Shown here: positions 1 through 7,824 of the stretch, one piece after another
Numbering within the stretch: the first letter of the stretch is position 1
How the letters are laid out: every line of letters begins with the position of its first letter
NCBI GenBank assembly: GCA_947626445.1
Contig: CANQSC010000004.1
Location: 1 to 31,763, forward strand
Source: an uncultured Bacilli bacterium
GTDB lineage: Bacteria > Bacillota_I > Bacilli_A > RF39 > UBA660
Direction: 5' to 3'
DNA: 31,763 nucleotides
The notes under the pieces: model-generated
What the model saw: the letters and a program-made list of their open reading frames with translations, nothing else
Told to the model about the DNA's origin: nothing
Databases searched by the model: none
Translations under genes and position numbers: made by a program

Positions 1-144
1 CTTAAAACACATCCTATCTTAAGCATAATTTTATCATAAATTTATAATTTTACCCCGAAAAAAAATTTACACCCTTTCTTAGATGTCATACCCAATTCTT
101 TTGGACTAAAATAATCATAACTAAGTGTATTTCAAACATACTTA

Positions 145-229
145 ACACAAAATTCCAGCTTTTTTAAGCTCTTTTTACACAAAATTCCGACTATTTTTTT
201 CTAAATTTTCACATTTTTAGAAAGAAAAC
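145..229. repeat. left copy of 85-bp direct repeat (ACACAAAATTCC type)
   Basis: The unit ACACAAAATTCC occurs at 145 and 177, a 32-base spacing, and is followed by a TTTTTTTCTAAATTTTCACA stretch. The whole block matches 2407-2491 with only a few differences. The two blocks bracket the toxin-antitoxin and ATPase genes. Bases 1-144 before it hold no gene that I can see, and 321-347 is only AT-rich spacer. Confidence 0.85.
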
Positions 230-261
230 ATTTTTAGAAAAACATTTTAGATAAAGCTCAT

Positions 262-320
262 TTTTTTCATTTAAAAAGTGTTTAAGAAAAAAGGTCATGA
301 AATATAAAAATGTATAAAAC
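262..320 (-). pseudogene. 3'-end scrap of a second DUF4143-type ATPase gene
   Basis: These 59 bases match 1015-1073, the last codons of the intact ATPase gene at 1010-2347, with about seven substitutions. Read on the minus strand they still encode a close version of its C-terminal tail (YFMTFFLKHFLNEK). No other part of the gene remains here. The scrap sits between the left 85-bp repeat and the broken toxin gene, so it is probably what is left of a tandem ATPase copy after deletion or recombination between the repeats. Confidence 0.7.
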
Positions 321-347
321 CATTTTATTTTAGCATTCTCAAATATC

Positions 348-588
348 TTATTTACCGAATAATTCGCTATGACTTCCAGTATTCATTAATAATAAAATTA
401 ATTCTTTTTCTTCATATCTATAAACCAATAACCAATCTGGTGCAATATGACATTCATAACAATTTTTATAATATTTATCATTAATTAGTTTATGATTTCT
501 ACATTTAGAATCTAACTGTTGTCCATTTGCTAAAAGTTTTTTTAAATTGTTTTTTAAAATCACTAGTATAATCTACAATGAATTTCAT
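348..588 (-). pseudogene. yafQ: broken YafQ-family type II toxin gene
   Basis: YafQ toxins are ribosome-dependent mRNA endonucleases of the RelE/ParE fold. The C-terminal part is clear: an LLANGQQL segment, then ECHIAPDWLLVY and the final TGSHSELF, which are family hallmarks including the catalytic-region histidine. The natural start is the ATG at 588, overlapping the antitoxin stop as TAATG, and gives MKFIVDYTSDFKKQFKK, the expected toxin N-terminus. That frame reaches TAA at 505-507 after 27 codons. The C-terminal part lies in another frame. Joining the two pieces gives about 80 residues against the usual 90 or so, so roughly a dozen codons plus the frame have been lost near 540-550, where TTTAAAAAA is repeated. 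A GTG at 563 opens the C-terminal frame but has no ribosome site. The toxin is probably inactive. Confidence 0.8.
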
Positions 589-881
589 TAATGTTCCTCA
601 TCTAAAGAGGATATAAGGTCACTCATATTATCATAACCTGTTTTTCTTCCTTCTCTTATCTCTTTTATTATTTTTTCACTCTCTTCTAAAGCATGTAACA
701 TTTCCTTACTTGGCTTAGGATTTGTTACTTCAAATGGAATTCCATCTCGTTTCACTATTTGCTTTAAAAACATATTAATAGCAGTACTCATATTAAGTCC
801 TAAATCTTTAAGGATTTCATTTGCCTGATTTTTTAAGTTACTATCAACATTGACATTAACAACACTAGTTAAATTAACCAT
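588..881 (-). CDS. dinJ: RelB/DinJ-family antitoxin
   Basis: This is a 97-residue antitoxin of the RelB/DinJ family, which binds its YafQ/RelE toxin and represses their operon. The N-terminal 50 residues form a ribbon-helix-helix DNA-binding domain (VNVNVDSNLKNQANEILKDL, then GLNMSTAINMFLKQIV). GIPFEV follows, as is usual in the family, and the acidic C-terminal tail would wrap the toxin. The start at 881 was chosen because AGGAGG lies ten bases upstream; the frame is open further upstream but has no better site. Its stop overlaps the original toxin start (TAATG), the usual translational coupling. The antitoxin looks intact while the toxin is broken, so it may persist only as a regulator or as protection against a related toxin. 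Confidence 0.88.
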   Translation of the reverse strand: MVNLTSVVNVNVDSNLKNQANEILKDLGLNMSTAINMFLKQIVKRDGIPFEVTNPKPSKEMLHALEESEKIIKEIREGRKTGYDNMSDLISSLDEEH

Positions 882-907
882 GACATTCAAGCCTCCTTTT
901 CGATAGT

Positions 908-937
908 ATAATAACATATTTATTTTAGTTTTGTCAG
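908..937 (-). promoter_or_regulatory. promoter of the antitoxin gene
   Basis: On the minus strand there is a CTGACA -35 box (932-937), an 18-base spacer and a TATTAT -10 box (908-913), ending 27 bases before the antitoxin start. An AT-rich near-palindrome (about 941-963) lies just upstream and could be an antitoxin operator, but its sequence is too simple to be sure. Confidence 0.55.
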
Positions 938-1009
938 CTTAATATATATATACTATATATATTATATGTATTTTTATAAGACTTATTCCATTATATTTTA
1001 TCTATTTTT

Positions 1010-2347
1010 TCAACTTTTTTCATTCAAAAAGCGCTTAAGAAAAAAGGCCATGAAATATGGAAATGTATAAAACTTACCATTAAATCCTATATTTTTATTA
1101 CATAATTTTATACCATATTTAATATCTTTATATTTTTTATCATCAATTAATTTATTTAATGATATTGTGGCATTATCATTTGCTTTTACTTCAATTGGAA
1201 TTAAAGAATTAGCATCTCTTACAAAAAAATCCATTTCTATTGTTCCTTTTTCATTTCGATAAAAATATAATTTGTAACCTTCTTTAACTAACATATCACC
1301 AACAATATTTTCAAAAATAGCTCCTTTATATGTATTAAAATTTTTATTTTTTCTTAAATCGTCTTGAGCTTCATCATCTAAAGAACCAATTAATAACCCA
1401 GTATCAGCAAAATATAATCGATAGTTATCAGGATTATAATTTCCTTTTAAAGGCAAAGCACAAGTATCCATACAATAAGAAATGTTTACTAAGCCTGCAT
1501 CACTTAACCAATCAGGAACACCATAATATTCTCTATTTCTTGCACCTTTAGCTATTTTAGATATTTGAAACTTTTTGTTTTCATTTCCTAAAAATACTGC
1601 AACTTTACGAAAAGCATTTAAAACGCGGGTTTTATCCAATCCAATTGCATATTTTGTTATATCTTCTTCATAGTCTCTTATTATTTGTTTTTGCATTTTT
1701 AAGATATTAGTAAAATTTTTATTTTCAACAAATTTAGAAACAATAGAAGGCATTCCCCCTAAAATAACATAATCTAAAAAGTTTCTTGACATAATTTCAT
1801 AGGTAGAAGTACTAAGCGGTTTTACTTCTTTCATACATGTATATAAATCCTCAATTTGTTGTTTTTTATATCCTAATGCCCATAAAAATTCTTCAAAATC
1901 CATAGAATACATATCATAATCTTCTTTATTCCCCACGCTATTAGATTCTATTTCATTGTAATTAATACCTAATAATGACCCAGAACATATAACGTCAAAT
2001 CTTCTATCTATATTAAATGATTTTAAAGAAGTGGCAACATCTTGACAGTCTTGAATTTCATCAAAAAATATTAATGTTTCATTAGGTACAAATTCAAAAT
2101 TATTATTTATAATTGAAATATTATGAATAATGTTTTCTACTTCATAACCGTTATTAAAAATAGTTCTATATTCTTTTTGCAAATCAAAATTAATTTCTAC
2201 AACATATTTATAATTATTTTTGGCAAAATATTCAATAGCATTAGTTTTACCTATTTGTCTAGCACCCCTAATAATTAATGGTAAATGGTTTTTATCGTTT
2301 TTCCATTCAATTAAAAAATCATCGATTTTTCTTTTAAGCCTATTCAT
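1010..2347 (-). CDS. AAA ATPase with DUF4143 C-terminal nuclease-like domain
   Basis: This 445-residue protein belongs to the large prokaryotic ATPase group with an AAA_14 domain and a DUF4143 C-terminal domain, whose cellular role is not settled. The N-terminal part has Walker A GARQIGKT, Walker B LIFFDEIQD and a sensor-like ICSGSLLG. The C-terminal part has the spaced EMDFF...IPIEVKAN pattern of a PD-(D/E)xK nuclease fold. The start at 2347 follows GGAGGTG at a good distance; the frame runs to 2380, but an upstream start would lie before the ribosome site. It is a lone gene between two 85-bp direct repeats. A scrap of its own 3' end lies 700 bases downstream at 262-320. The repeat copies are directly upstream of its start and may contain its promoter. 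Confidence 0.82.
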   Translation of the reverse strand: MNRLKRKIDDFLIEWKNDKNHLPLIIRGARQIGKTNAIEYFAKNNYKYVVEINFDLQKEYRTIFNNGYEVENIIHNISIINNNFEFVPNETLIFFDEIQDCQDVATSLKSFNIDRRFDVICSGSLLGINYNEIESNSVGNKEDYDMYSMDFEEFLWALGYKKQQIEDLYTCMKEVKPLSTSTYEIMSRNFLDYVILGGMPSIVSKFVENKNFTNILKMQKQIIRDYEEDITKYAIGLDKTRVLNAFRKVAVFLGNENKKFQISKIAKGARNREYYGVPDWLSDAGLVNISYCMDTCALPLKGNYNPDNYRLYFADTGLLIGSLDDEAQDDLRKNKNFNTYKGAIFENIVGDMLVKEGYKLYFYRNEKGTIEMDFFVRDANSLIPIEVKANDNATISLNKLIDDKKYKDIKYGIKLCNKNIGFNGKFYTFPYFMAFFLKRFLNEKS

Positions 2348-2374
2348 AAAAATCAACACCTCCATATAACAATA

Positions 2375-2491
2375 ACACAAAATTCCGACTTTTTAAAGAC
2401 TTTTTTACACAAAATTCCGACTTTTTTAAGCTCTTTTTACACAAAATTCCGACTATTTTTTTCTAAATTTTCACATTTTTAGAAAGAAAAA
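2375..2491. repeat. right repeat block: three ACACAAAATTCCGAC units at 32-base spacing
   Basis: Units begin at 2375, 2407 and 2439, exactly 32 bases apart, each followed by a T-rich run. The block from 2407 to 2491 is the partner of 145-229. A further CACATTTTTAGAAA motif repeats at about 2472 and 2506. On the minus strand the unit reads GTCGGAATTTTGTGTAAA, which resembles remembered ends of IS256-family elements, but no transposase is present, so this origin is only a guess. Confidence 0.85.
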
Positions 2492-2546
2492 CAATGTTAA
2501 AAATCACATTTTTAGAAAAATATAACTATTTTAACCCATATTAAAA

Positions 2547-2565
2547 GGCTTTATTATTAAAAGCC
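2547..2565 (-). terminator. probable terminator of the par operon
   Basis: On the minus strand GGCTTT, a seven-base loop and AAAGCC are followed by TTTTAAT. The hairpin overlaps the stop codon of the membrane-protein gene, the last gene of the long operon. The stem is short (six pairs), so strength is uncertain. Confidence 0.55.
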
Positions 2566-3276
2566 AATATATTTACCAATCTTTATTATAAAATAATTTT
2601 TAACTATAATTATTCCCATATCTCCACTTTCAACGGGAATATTTTTAATCGGATAAAATTGTCTAACATTTTTTTCTTTTAAATGCGTTAATTCTTCTAA
2701 ACCAGTTTGATATGCACTAAAAGGGTAACCCATCATAGCAATTTGAAGTCTAGCAGAACCACCATAAGTAAAATATGAATAATAAGTAAATAAACTTAAG
2801 ATTAGAAAAATAACAATTAAATAATTTTGATGAGATTTCAAATAACTTTTAACAGTTAAGACAATTAAACTTATTAATAAAATTAATAAAACATATACCA
2901 TAATATTATGGAATAATACAAAGACTAACAAGATATTATACATTAAATATGAAATTAATATTCCCAATAATATTTTTTTATTTTGTTTATGTTTTTTACG
3001 AAGTTTAAGCATTTCTTTAGCAAGATATAAATATAAAGCAATATTAACTAGTATCCATAAAATAGTTACAATCGGATTATTAGTTAAAGAATTTATTAAA
3101 TAGATAATAGATGAATACTCTACTTTTAAAGATTTATAAAGTATTAAAAAGTTAATAACAAGATAAACTAAAGTTAACAAGACAAATCTTATACTTGTTT
3201 TCTTTAATTTTTTTTGAAATAAACTATAACACTCAAGTCCTAAAAAAACTGCAACTAATAAACTAATCCAAAACAT
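2557..3276 (-). CDS. polytopic membrane protein of unknown function
   Basis: I do not recognise this 239-residue protein. It begins with a hydrophobic segment (MFWISLLVAVFLGLE) and has about six membrane-spanning stretches in its first 170 residues, with a basic loop (LKLRKKHKQNKK) near the middle. The last 65 residues are more polar and include a DMGIIIVKNYFIIK stretch. An AGAGGTG ribosome site precedes the start by a few bases. The gene follows ychF by 16 bases and is the last of the seven-gene operon that begins with parA, so it is probably co-transcribed with it. Nothing in the sequence indicates a substrate or enzyme activity. Confidence 0.75.
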   Translation of the reverse strand: MFWISLLVAVFLGLECYSLFQKKLKKTSIRFVLLTLVYLVINFLILYKSLKVEYSSIIYLINSLTNNPIVTILWILVNIALYLYLAKEMLKLRKKHKQNKKILLGILISYLMYNILLVFVLFHNIMVYVLLILLISLIVLTVKSYLKSHQNYLIVIFLILSLFTYYSYFTYGGSARLQIAMMGYPFSAYQTGLEELTHLKEKNVRQFYPIKNIPVESGDMGIIIVKNYFIIKIGKYIGF

Positions 3277-3292
3277 CTCACACCTCTATTTT

Positions 3293-4396
3293 TTAAACAT
3301 TAAAGCGAAAATAAACAATGTCACCATCTTGCATTACATAATCTTTACCTTCTAAATAAAGCTTACCAGCTTCTTGAACTTTTTTATCATCTTTTAATTC
3401 TTCTAAATCATTATATTTCATAATTTCGGCTTTAATAAAACCTCTTTCAATATCTGAATGAATTAAACCAGCACATTTTTTAGCAACCATTCCTTTTTTA
3501 AAGGTCCATGCTCGACATTCATCTTTACCTACTGTAAAAAATGTTTCAAGTCCCAGTAAATCATAAGTCGCAAAAATTAATTTATCTAAACCACTATAAT
3601 TAATACCCAATTCTTTTAAGAAGTTTTTCTTATCATTTTCTTCTAACTCAGCTAATTCACTTTCCATTTTAGCACACATCACAATCACACTAGAACCTTC
3701 ATTACTAGCATAACTTTTAACTTTACTAACATATTCATTTTCACCTAGAACCGCACTATCTTCATTAACATTAGCTACATAAATTATCGGTTTAGCAGTT
3801 ATAAAATTAAAACTTTTAATTGCTAGTTGTTCATCATCATTCAAATCTTTAATTAATCTGATTGGAATATTTTGTTCTAAAGCTTTTTGACATTTTTGTA
3901 AAGCTCCTAACTCTAATAATGATTCTTTATCTTTTGTTGTTACTGCTTTTTTTTCAATTTTACTAATGCGATTTAAAATAATTTCTAAATCAGCTAAAAT
4001 TAATTCAACGTTAATAATTTCAATATCTCTAATCGGATCTACGCCCCCGGCAACATGAATAATATTTTCATCTTGAAAGCATCTTACTACTTCAACAATG
4101 GCATCAACTTCTCTAATATGCGATAAAAATTTATTACCTAAACCTTCACCTTGACTAGCTCCTTTTACTAAACCGGCAATATCGGTAAATTCAAATGAAG
4201 TAGGAACGGTATTTTTAGGAACATATAAATTTTCTAAGAATTCTAGACGACAATCTGGAACAGTTACCACCCCAACATTTGGTTCGATGGTAGCAAAAGG
4301 ATAATTAGCCGCTAAGATATGCTTTTTAGTAATGGCATTAAATAAAGTCGACTTTCCCACATTTGGTAAACCAATAATCCCCGCTTTTAAAGACAT
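3293..4396 (-). CDS. ychF: ribosome-associated nucleotide-binding protein YchF
   Basis: YchF (OLA1/EngD) is a conserved Obg-family P-loop protein that prefers ATP, binds ribosomes and affects stress responses and translation. The 367-residue length is typical. G1 is GLPNVGKST near residue 8, the G3 region is DIAGLVKGASQGEGLG, and the G4 motif reads NVNE instead of NKxD, which is the hallmark of YchF and explains the relaxed nucleotide preference. The C-terminal 85 residues form the TGS domain (FFTVGKDECRAWTFKKG and the final VMQDGDIVYFRFNV). The start follows AGAAAGGTG. In Bacilli ychF commonly follows parB, mscS and the DUF951 gene; here an AbgT-type transporter gene lies between. Confidence 0.97.
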   Translation of the reverse strand: MSLKAGIIGLPNVGKSTLFNAITKKHILAANYPFATIEPNVGVVTVPDCRLEFLENLYVPKNTVPTSFEFTDIAGLVKGASQGEGLGNKFLSHIREVDAIVEVVRCFQDENIIHVAGGVDPIRDIEIINVELILADLEIILNRISKIEKKAVTTKDKESLLELGALQKCQKALEQNIPIRLIKDLNDDEQLAIKSFNFITAKPIIYVANVNEDSAVLGENEYVSKVKSYASNEGSSVIVMCAKMESELAELEENDKKNFLKELGINYSGLDKLIFATYDLLGLETFFTVGKDECRAWTFKKGMVAKKCAGLIHSDIERGFIKAEIMKYNDLEELKDDKKVQEAGKLYLEGKDYVMQDGDIVYFRFNV

Positions 4397-4418
4397 ATGA
4401 CCACACCTTTCTTTTAAA

Positions 4419-5957
4419 TTATAGCACTATAGCTCCATTAATTCCAAGAGGAAGACCAATAACATACCATAAGATAATTAAGGTTAGTAAAACAAAGAAG
4501 GTTACAATACAATATGGTATTTGATAACGTAAGGCTTCCATTAAAGGGATAGAATTATCTTTATCATGATATTTATTTAACATAGCTAGGTAAATAACAA
4601 AGTAAGCCATTAATGGGGTTAGACCCATTACAGATGATTCCCCAAAACGGAATATTACTTGCGAAAATTCAGGAGATATTCCAGCATTCATCATAACAGG
4701 CACTACAACAGGAGCTAAAATAGACCACTTAGTAATTGAAGTTGGCACAAAGAATGTGGCAACAGCACTAATTAGGAATAACAAGATTACTAAAGGTAGC
4801 CCTGAGAAATTTAAACTACTAAATAAATTAGCTAAAGACGCGACAATAACAGAGCCAATATTAGTTTCTTTAAATAAACTTATAAATAAAGATGCAAAGA
4901 AAATCAACACTAAAGTTTTTCCGGTTCCATCTAAAGAATGTCCTAAAGTATCAATAAAGTCTTGATGGTTTTTAATAGTTCTTGACCCAATTCCATAAAA
5001 TAAACCTAAGATAACAAAGAAAATTGTAACAACAAAGACAAAACCATTAGAGAAGAAAGAGTTATAACTAAATAGTTTATCGATAAAAAATCCTTGAGTA
5101 TTATCTAGCAAAGCTCCAGAAAAAGGAAGCCCAGGAATAATGTTATATAAGAATACTAAAATATATAATATTGCGGCTCCAACGGAAAAGATAAATCCTC
5201 TTATTTCTTTTCTTGTTACTAAAATATCTTCTTTATCTTCTTCCGGTATTTGATATCTACCAATTTTATTGGCAATTTTTTTCTCAGTAATCCAAGTAAT
5301 TGCTAAAGAAACTAACACCACAGCAACCGCCATGATAAAGATTGAACTAATCGTTGCAAGGCGATATGATGGATCAATAATTCTTGCCGCAAGAGAAGTT
5401 TCAGTTAAAAGTGATGAATCCACACTTGTAAAAATCGCTGACAAACCTTGACCACAAGAAAGTCCCGCAAAAGAAGCAATTAAACCAATTTTAGGATTTC
5501 GCCTACCATATTTAAAGATACATGCACTTAAAGGAAGCATTACTATATAGGATAAATCCCCCATAATACTTAAAGCAACACTTAAGAAAACAATTAAAAA
5601 GGTTACGGTATTTCTTTTCATTTTTTTAGTTATAACAGCAACAGCCGTTTTTAAAAAACCACTTTTTTCCATTACCCCAAAACCAATTAAAATAATTATA
5701 AAACTACTTAAAGGGGCAAAGTTCATAAAGTTAGATACTGTTGAACTAAAAATATAACGAATCCCAGTTAAATTAAATAATGATTTAACACTTAAAAGAC
5801 TTTGATTATATTCTAGAGTATTAGCATTAATCTTATATGTTTCAGATGCAATACCAATAAAGGATAATATCCCACTTATCACAATAATTATACCTACCAA
5901 TATTAAGTAAGTCATAATCGGATGAAGAGTTAATTTATTTTTCAATTTTTGTTTCAT
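4419..5957 (-). CDS. AbgT-family transporter
   Basis: This 512-residue membrane protein matches the AbgT family, known for p-aminobenzoyl-glutamate uptake and, in some members, sulfonamide efflux. It has about a dozen hydrophobic segments. Family-like stretches include GFGVMEKSGFL near residue 92, the SIMGDLSYIVMLPL segment, the hairpin-like SCGQGLSAIFTSVDSSLL region with a long periplasmic loop after it, and the C-terminal FFVPTSITKWSILAPVVVP and FGESSVMGLTPLM segments. The start at 5957 overlaps the end of the DUF951 gene by 23 bases and follows a GGTGAT site. Its place inside the origin-proximal operon, between the DUF951 gene and ychF, is unusual. The actual substrate cannot be read from the sequence. 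Confidence 0.87.
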   Translation of the reverse strand: MKQKLKNKLTLHPIMTYLILVGIIIVISGILSFIGIASETYKINANTLEYNQSLLSVKSLFNLTGIRYIFSSTVSNFMNFAPLSSFIIILIGFGVMEKSGFLKTAVAVITKKMKRNTVTFLIVFLSVALSIMGDLSYIVMLPLSACIFKYGRRNPKIGLIASFAGLSCGQGLSAIFTSVDSSLLTETSLAARIIDPSYRLATISSIFIMAVAVVLVSLAITWITEKKIANKIGRYQIPEEDKEDILVTRKEIRGFIFSVGAAILYILVFLYNIIPGLPFSGALLDNTQGFFIDKLFSYNSFFSNGFVFVVTIFFVILGLFYGIGSRTIKNHQDFIDTLGHSLDGTGKTLVLIFFASLFISLFKETNIGSVIVASLANLFSSLNFSGLPLVILLFLISAVATFFVPTSITKWSILAPVVVPVMMNAGISPEFSQVIFRFGESSVMGLTPLMAYFVIYLAMLNKYHDKDNSIPLMEALRYQIPYCIVTFFVLLTLIILWYVIGLPLGINGAIVL

Positions 5958-6147
5958 TTATATCACCAATTACCTTTTTTAATTTACGTTCAAACTCTAA
6001 ACGGTCCATCATAATTTCATGTCCACAATAAAGACATTTTAATTTAATATCAACCCCAACTCTGGTAATAACCCATTCATTAGTCTTACACGCATGAGGC
6101 TTTTTCATAATAACATGGTCATTTAAATTATACAATATCTTTTCCAT
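5935..6147 (-). CDS. DUF951 family protein
   Basis: A 70-residue protein of the DUF951 family, found in Bacilli beside mscS and ychF and of unknown function. The family pattern is visible: VIMKKPHACKTNEW, then TRVGVDIKLKCLYCGHEIMM and a basic tail. The histidine, the cysteine after KPHA and the CLYC pair could form a zinc site (inference). The start at 6147 follows TGAGGTG; the frame remains open to 6195, but the extra residues would lie inside the mscS gene and lack family similarity. It overlaps the end of the mscS gene by 20 bases and the start of the transporter gene by 23, so translation of the three genes is probably coupled. Confidence 0.9.
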   Translation of the reverse strand: MEKILYNLNDHVIMKKPHACKTNEWVITRVGVDIKLKCLYCGHEIMMDRLEFERKLKKVIGDINETKIEK

Positions 6148-6937
6148 TATGCACCTCAATTTGATTATATGGAATTTTAAGATTTTCTTGTTCATAAAAT
6201 TCTTTAACTAATTTTAAAATTCTTCTTTTAATATCAAAACGTTCACTTTGTTTACAATAAACAACAAATGAATAAGTTATAGCTGAATCTTTAAATTCTT
6301 CCATCCCTAAATATTTACTATCCGGATAAACATTAGGAATTTTCTTAGCTTGTTCAACAACTTGTTTTAAAACTTTTTCAACTTTATCAGAATTTTCTTC
6401 ATAAGCAGTTGGAACTTCAACTTTAATACCAGCTCGTTCTTGACTAAGGTTTATAACACTAGTGATATTATGATTAGCAATAACTAAAACTTCTCCACTA
6501 ATACTTTTAATTTTCGTACTTTTTAAACTTAATTCAATTACTTCACCAGTAAAGTTATTAACAGTTACTAAGTCTCCTACAACATAGTAGTTATCAGTAA
6601 TAATTGCTATTCCACTAATAAAATCTTGAGCCGTTTCTTGTAAGGCTAAACCGATTACAACTCCTGCAATTCCTAAAGAGGCAATAAAGCTTCTTGTATC
6701 AATGCCATAAATATCTAAAATCATTATTAACATAATCGCATATAAGAAAAATTTAATAACATTATTAGTTAAATTAACAATCGTTTTTCTTTTCTTTTGT
6801 TCATAAGTATTCTTCCCATGAATAAAAATCTTTTCTACAATAACTTTAATTATTTTATGTAGCAAAAATCCTACTGCAACAATAATTACTGGTCCAATAA
6901 TTTCTTTTCTAAATAAACCTTCAAAAAACTTATTCAT
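6128..6937 (-). CDS. small-conductance mechanosensitive channel (MscS family)
   Basis: A 269-residue MscS-type channel that would release solutes when membrane tension rises on hypo-osmotic shock. There are three membrane segments: residues about 14-34, 55-73 and the pore-lining TM3 (SFIASLGIAGVVIGLALQET) near residues 84-103. The cytoplasmic beta domain follows with GDLVTVNNFTGEVIELSLKS and a VIANHNI segment, then the alpha/beta domain. Length is close to that of E. coli MscS (286). The start at 6937 shares one base with the parB stop (TAATG), so translation is probably coupled. This gene order next to parB is common in Bacilli. Confidence 0.94.
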   Translation of the reverse strand: MNKFFEGLFRKEIIGPVIIVAVGFLLHKIIKVIVEKIFIHGKNTYEQKKRKTIVNLTNNVIKFFLYAIMLIMILDIYGIDTRSFIASLGIAGVVIGLALQETAQDFISGIAIITDNYYVVGDLVTVNNFTGEVIELSLKSTKIKSISGEVLVIANHNITSVINLSQERAGIKVEVPTAYEENSDKVEKVLKQVVEQAKKIPNVYPDSKYLGMEEFKDSAITYSFVVYCKQSERFDIKRRILKLVKEFYEQENLKIPYNQIEVHNGKDIV

Positions 6938-7824
6938 TAAATTTCCTCAATTCTAATTCCTAAAGATTCTAGTATTTGGGCTAAATCTTCTTCATCACTA
7001 TAAGGTATTTCAATCTTTTTAGGAGATATTTTAACTTTAGTACCAACTTTTTCTCTTAATAATTTTTCATAAATGGAATTACGAATATTTTTAGTATTAT
7101 CTCTTTCTTGTTTTTGTTTTTTAGGAAGTTCTTGAGCATTAATTAAATTTTCTAAAGTTCTAACACTCATTCCTTCTTTAACAACTTTTTCTGCTAAGGT
7201 ATTGATTAAGTAATCATCATTTAATTTACTTAGGCATCTCGCATGAGACATACTAAGTTCTTTAGATATCACTAATTTTCTTGTTTCTTCTGGTAAATTT
7301 AGTAAGCCTAATAAATTAGTCACATAACTACGACTTTTACCAAATTTCTTCGCAAATTCTTCTTGGGTTAAATTACTTAATTTAATTATATTTTGATAAG
7401 CAACAGCTTCTTCAATGGGATTTAAATCTTCTCTTTGAATATTTTCAATTAAAGCAACTTCCATCATCTCTTGGTCACTAAAATCTTTAATAACAGCTGG
7501 AATTTTTTCTAATCCTGCTTCTTTAGCAGCCTTACATCTTCTTTCACCAGCCACAAGTTCATAACCTTTAATACTTTTTTTAACAATAACAGGTTCAATA
7601 ATACCATGTTCTTTAATTGATTCTGCTAATTCTTTAATCGTTTCTTCATTAAAAGTCTTTCTTGGTTGATATGGATTACTTCTTATTTCACTTAAAGGAA
7701 TTTCTAAAATATCAGATGAGCTAGCATTATCAACTATTTCTTTAGTATAATCTTGAAAATTAATTACTTCATTTGAAAATAATTGTTCAAGCCCCTTCCC
7801 TAAAGCCTTTCTTTTAGTTTCCAT
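6937..7824 (-). CDS. parB: chromosome partitioning protein ParB (Spo0J)
   Basis: ParB binds parS sites near the origin, spreads as a CTP-dependent clamp, loads condensin and works with ParA in origin segregation. The 295-residue protein has the N-terminal CTPase domain (IRSNPYQPRKTF; the GERRCKAA box; NIQREDLNPIEEA), the central helix-turn-helix (LTQEEFAKKFGKSRSYVTNLL) and a short C-terminal dimerisation segment (KVKISPKKIEIPYSDEEDL...). The start overlaps the end of parA by 11 bases. The KALGKGLEQLF start is typical of Spo0J. I found no full consensus parS in this window, so the sites would lie elsewhere or diverge. Confidence 0.97.
   Translation of the reverse strand: METKRKALGKGLEQLFSNEVINFQDYTKEIVDNASSSDILEIPLSEIRSNPYQPRKTFNEETIKELAESIKEHGIIEPVIVKKSIKGYELVAGERRCKAAKEAGLEKIPAVIKDFSDQEMMEVALIENIQREDLNPIEEAVAYQNIIKLSNLTQEEFAKKFGKSRSYVTNLLGLLNLPEETRKLVISKELSMSHARCLSKLNDDYLINTLAEKVVKEGMSVRTLENLINAQELPKKQKQERDNTKNIRNSIYEKLLREKVGTKVKISPKKIEIPYSDEEDLAQILESLGIRIEEI

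Noticed and set aside
348..563. A complete 71-residue toxin from the GTG at 563
   Set aside because: It lacks the family's N-terminus and a ribosome site, whereas the true N-terminus is present in another frame directly upstream.
2375..2453. Regular 32-base repeats as a CRISPR array
   Set aside because: There are only three units, the parts between them are near-identical T-rich runs and not unique spacers, and no cas gene is near.
4756..5451. Plus-strand open frames within the AbgT-type gene
   Set aside because: They lie opposite a convincing transporter gene, have no ribosome sites and no recognisable product.
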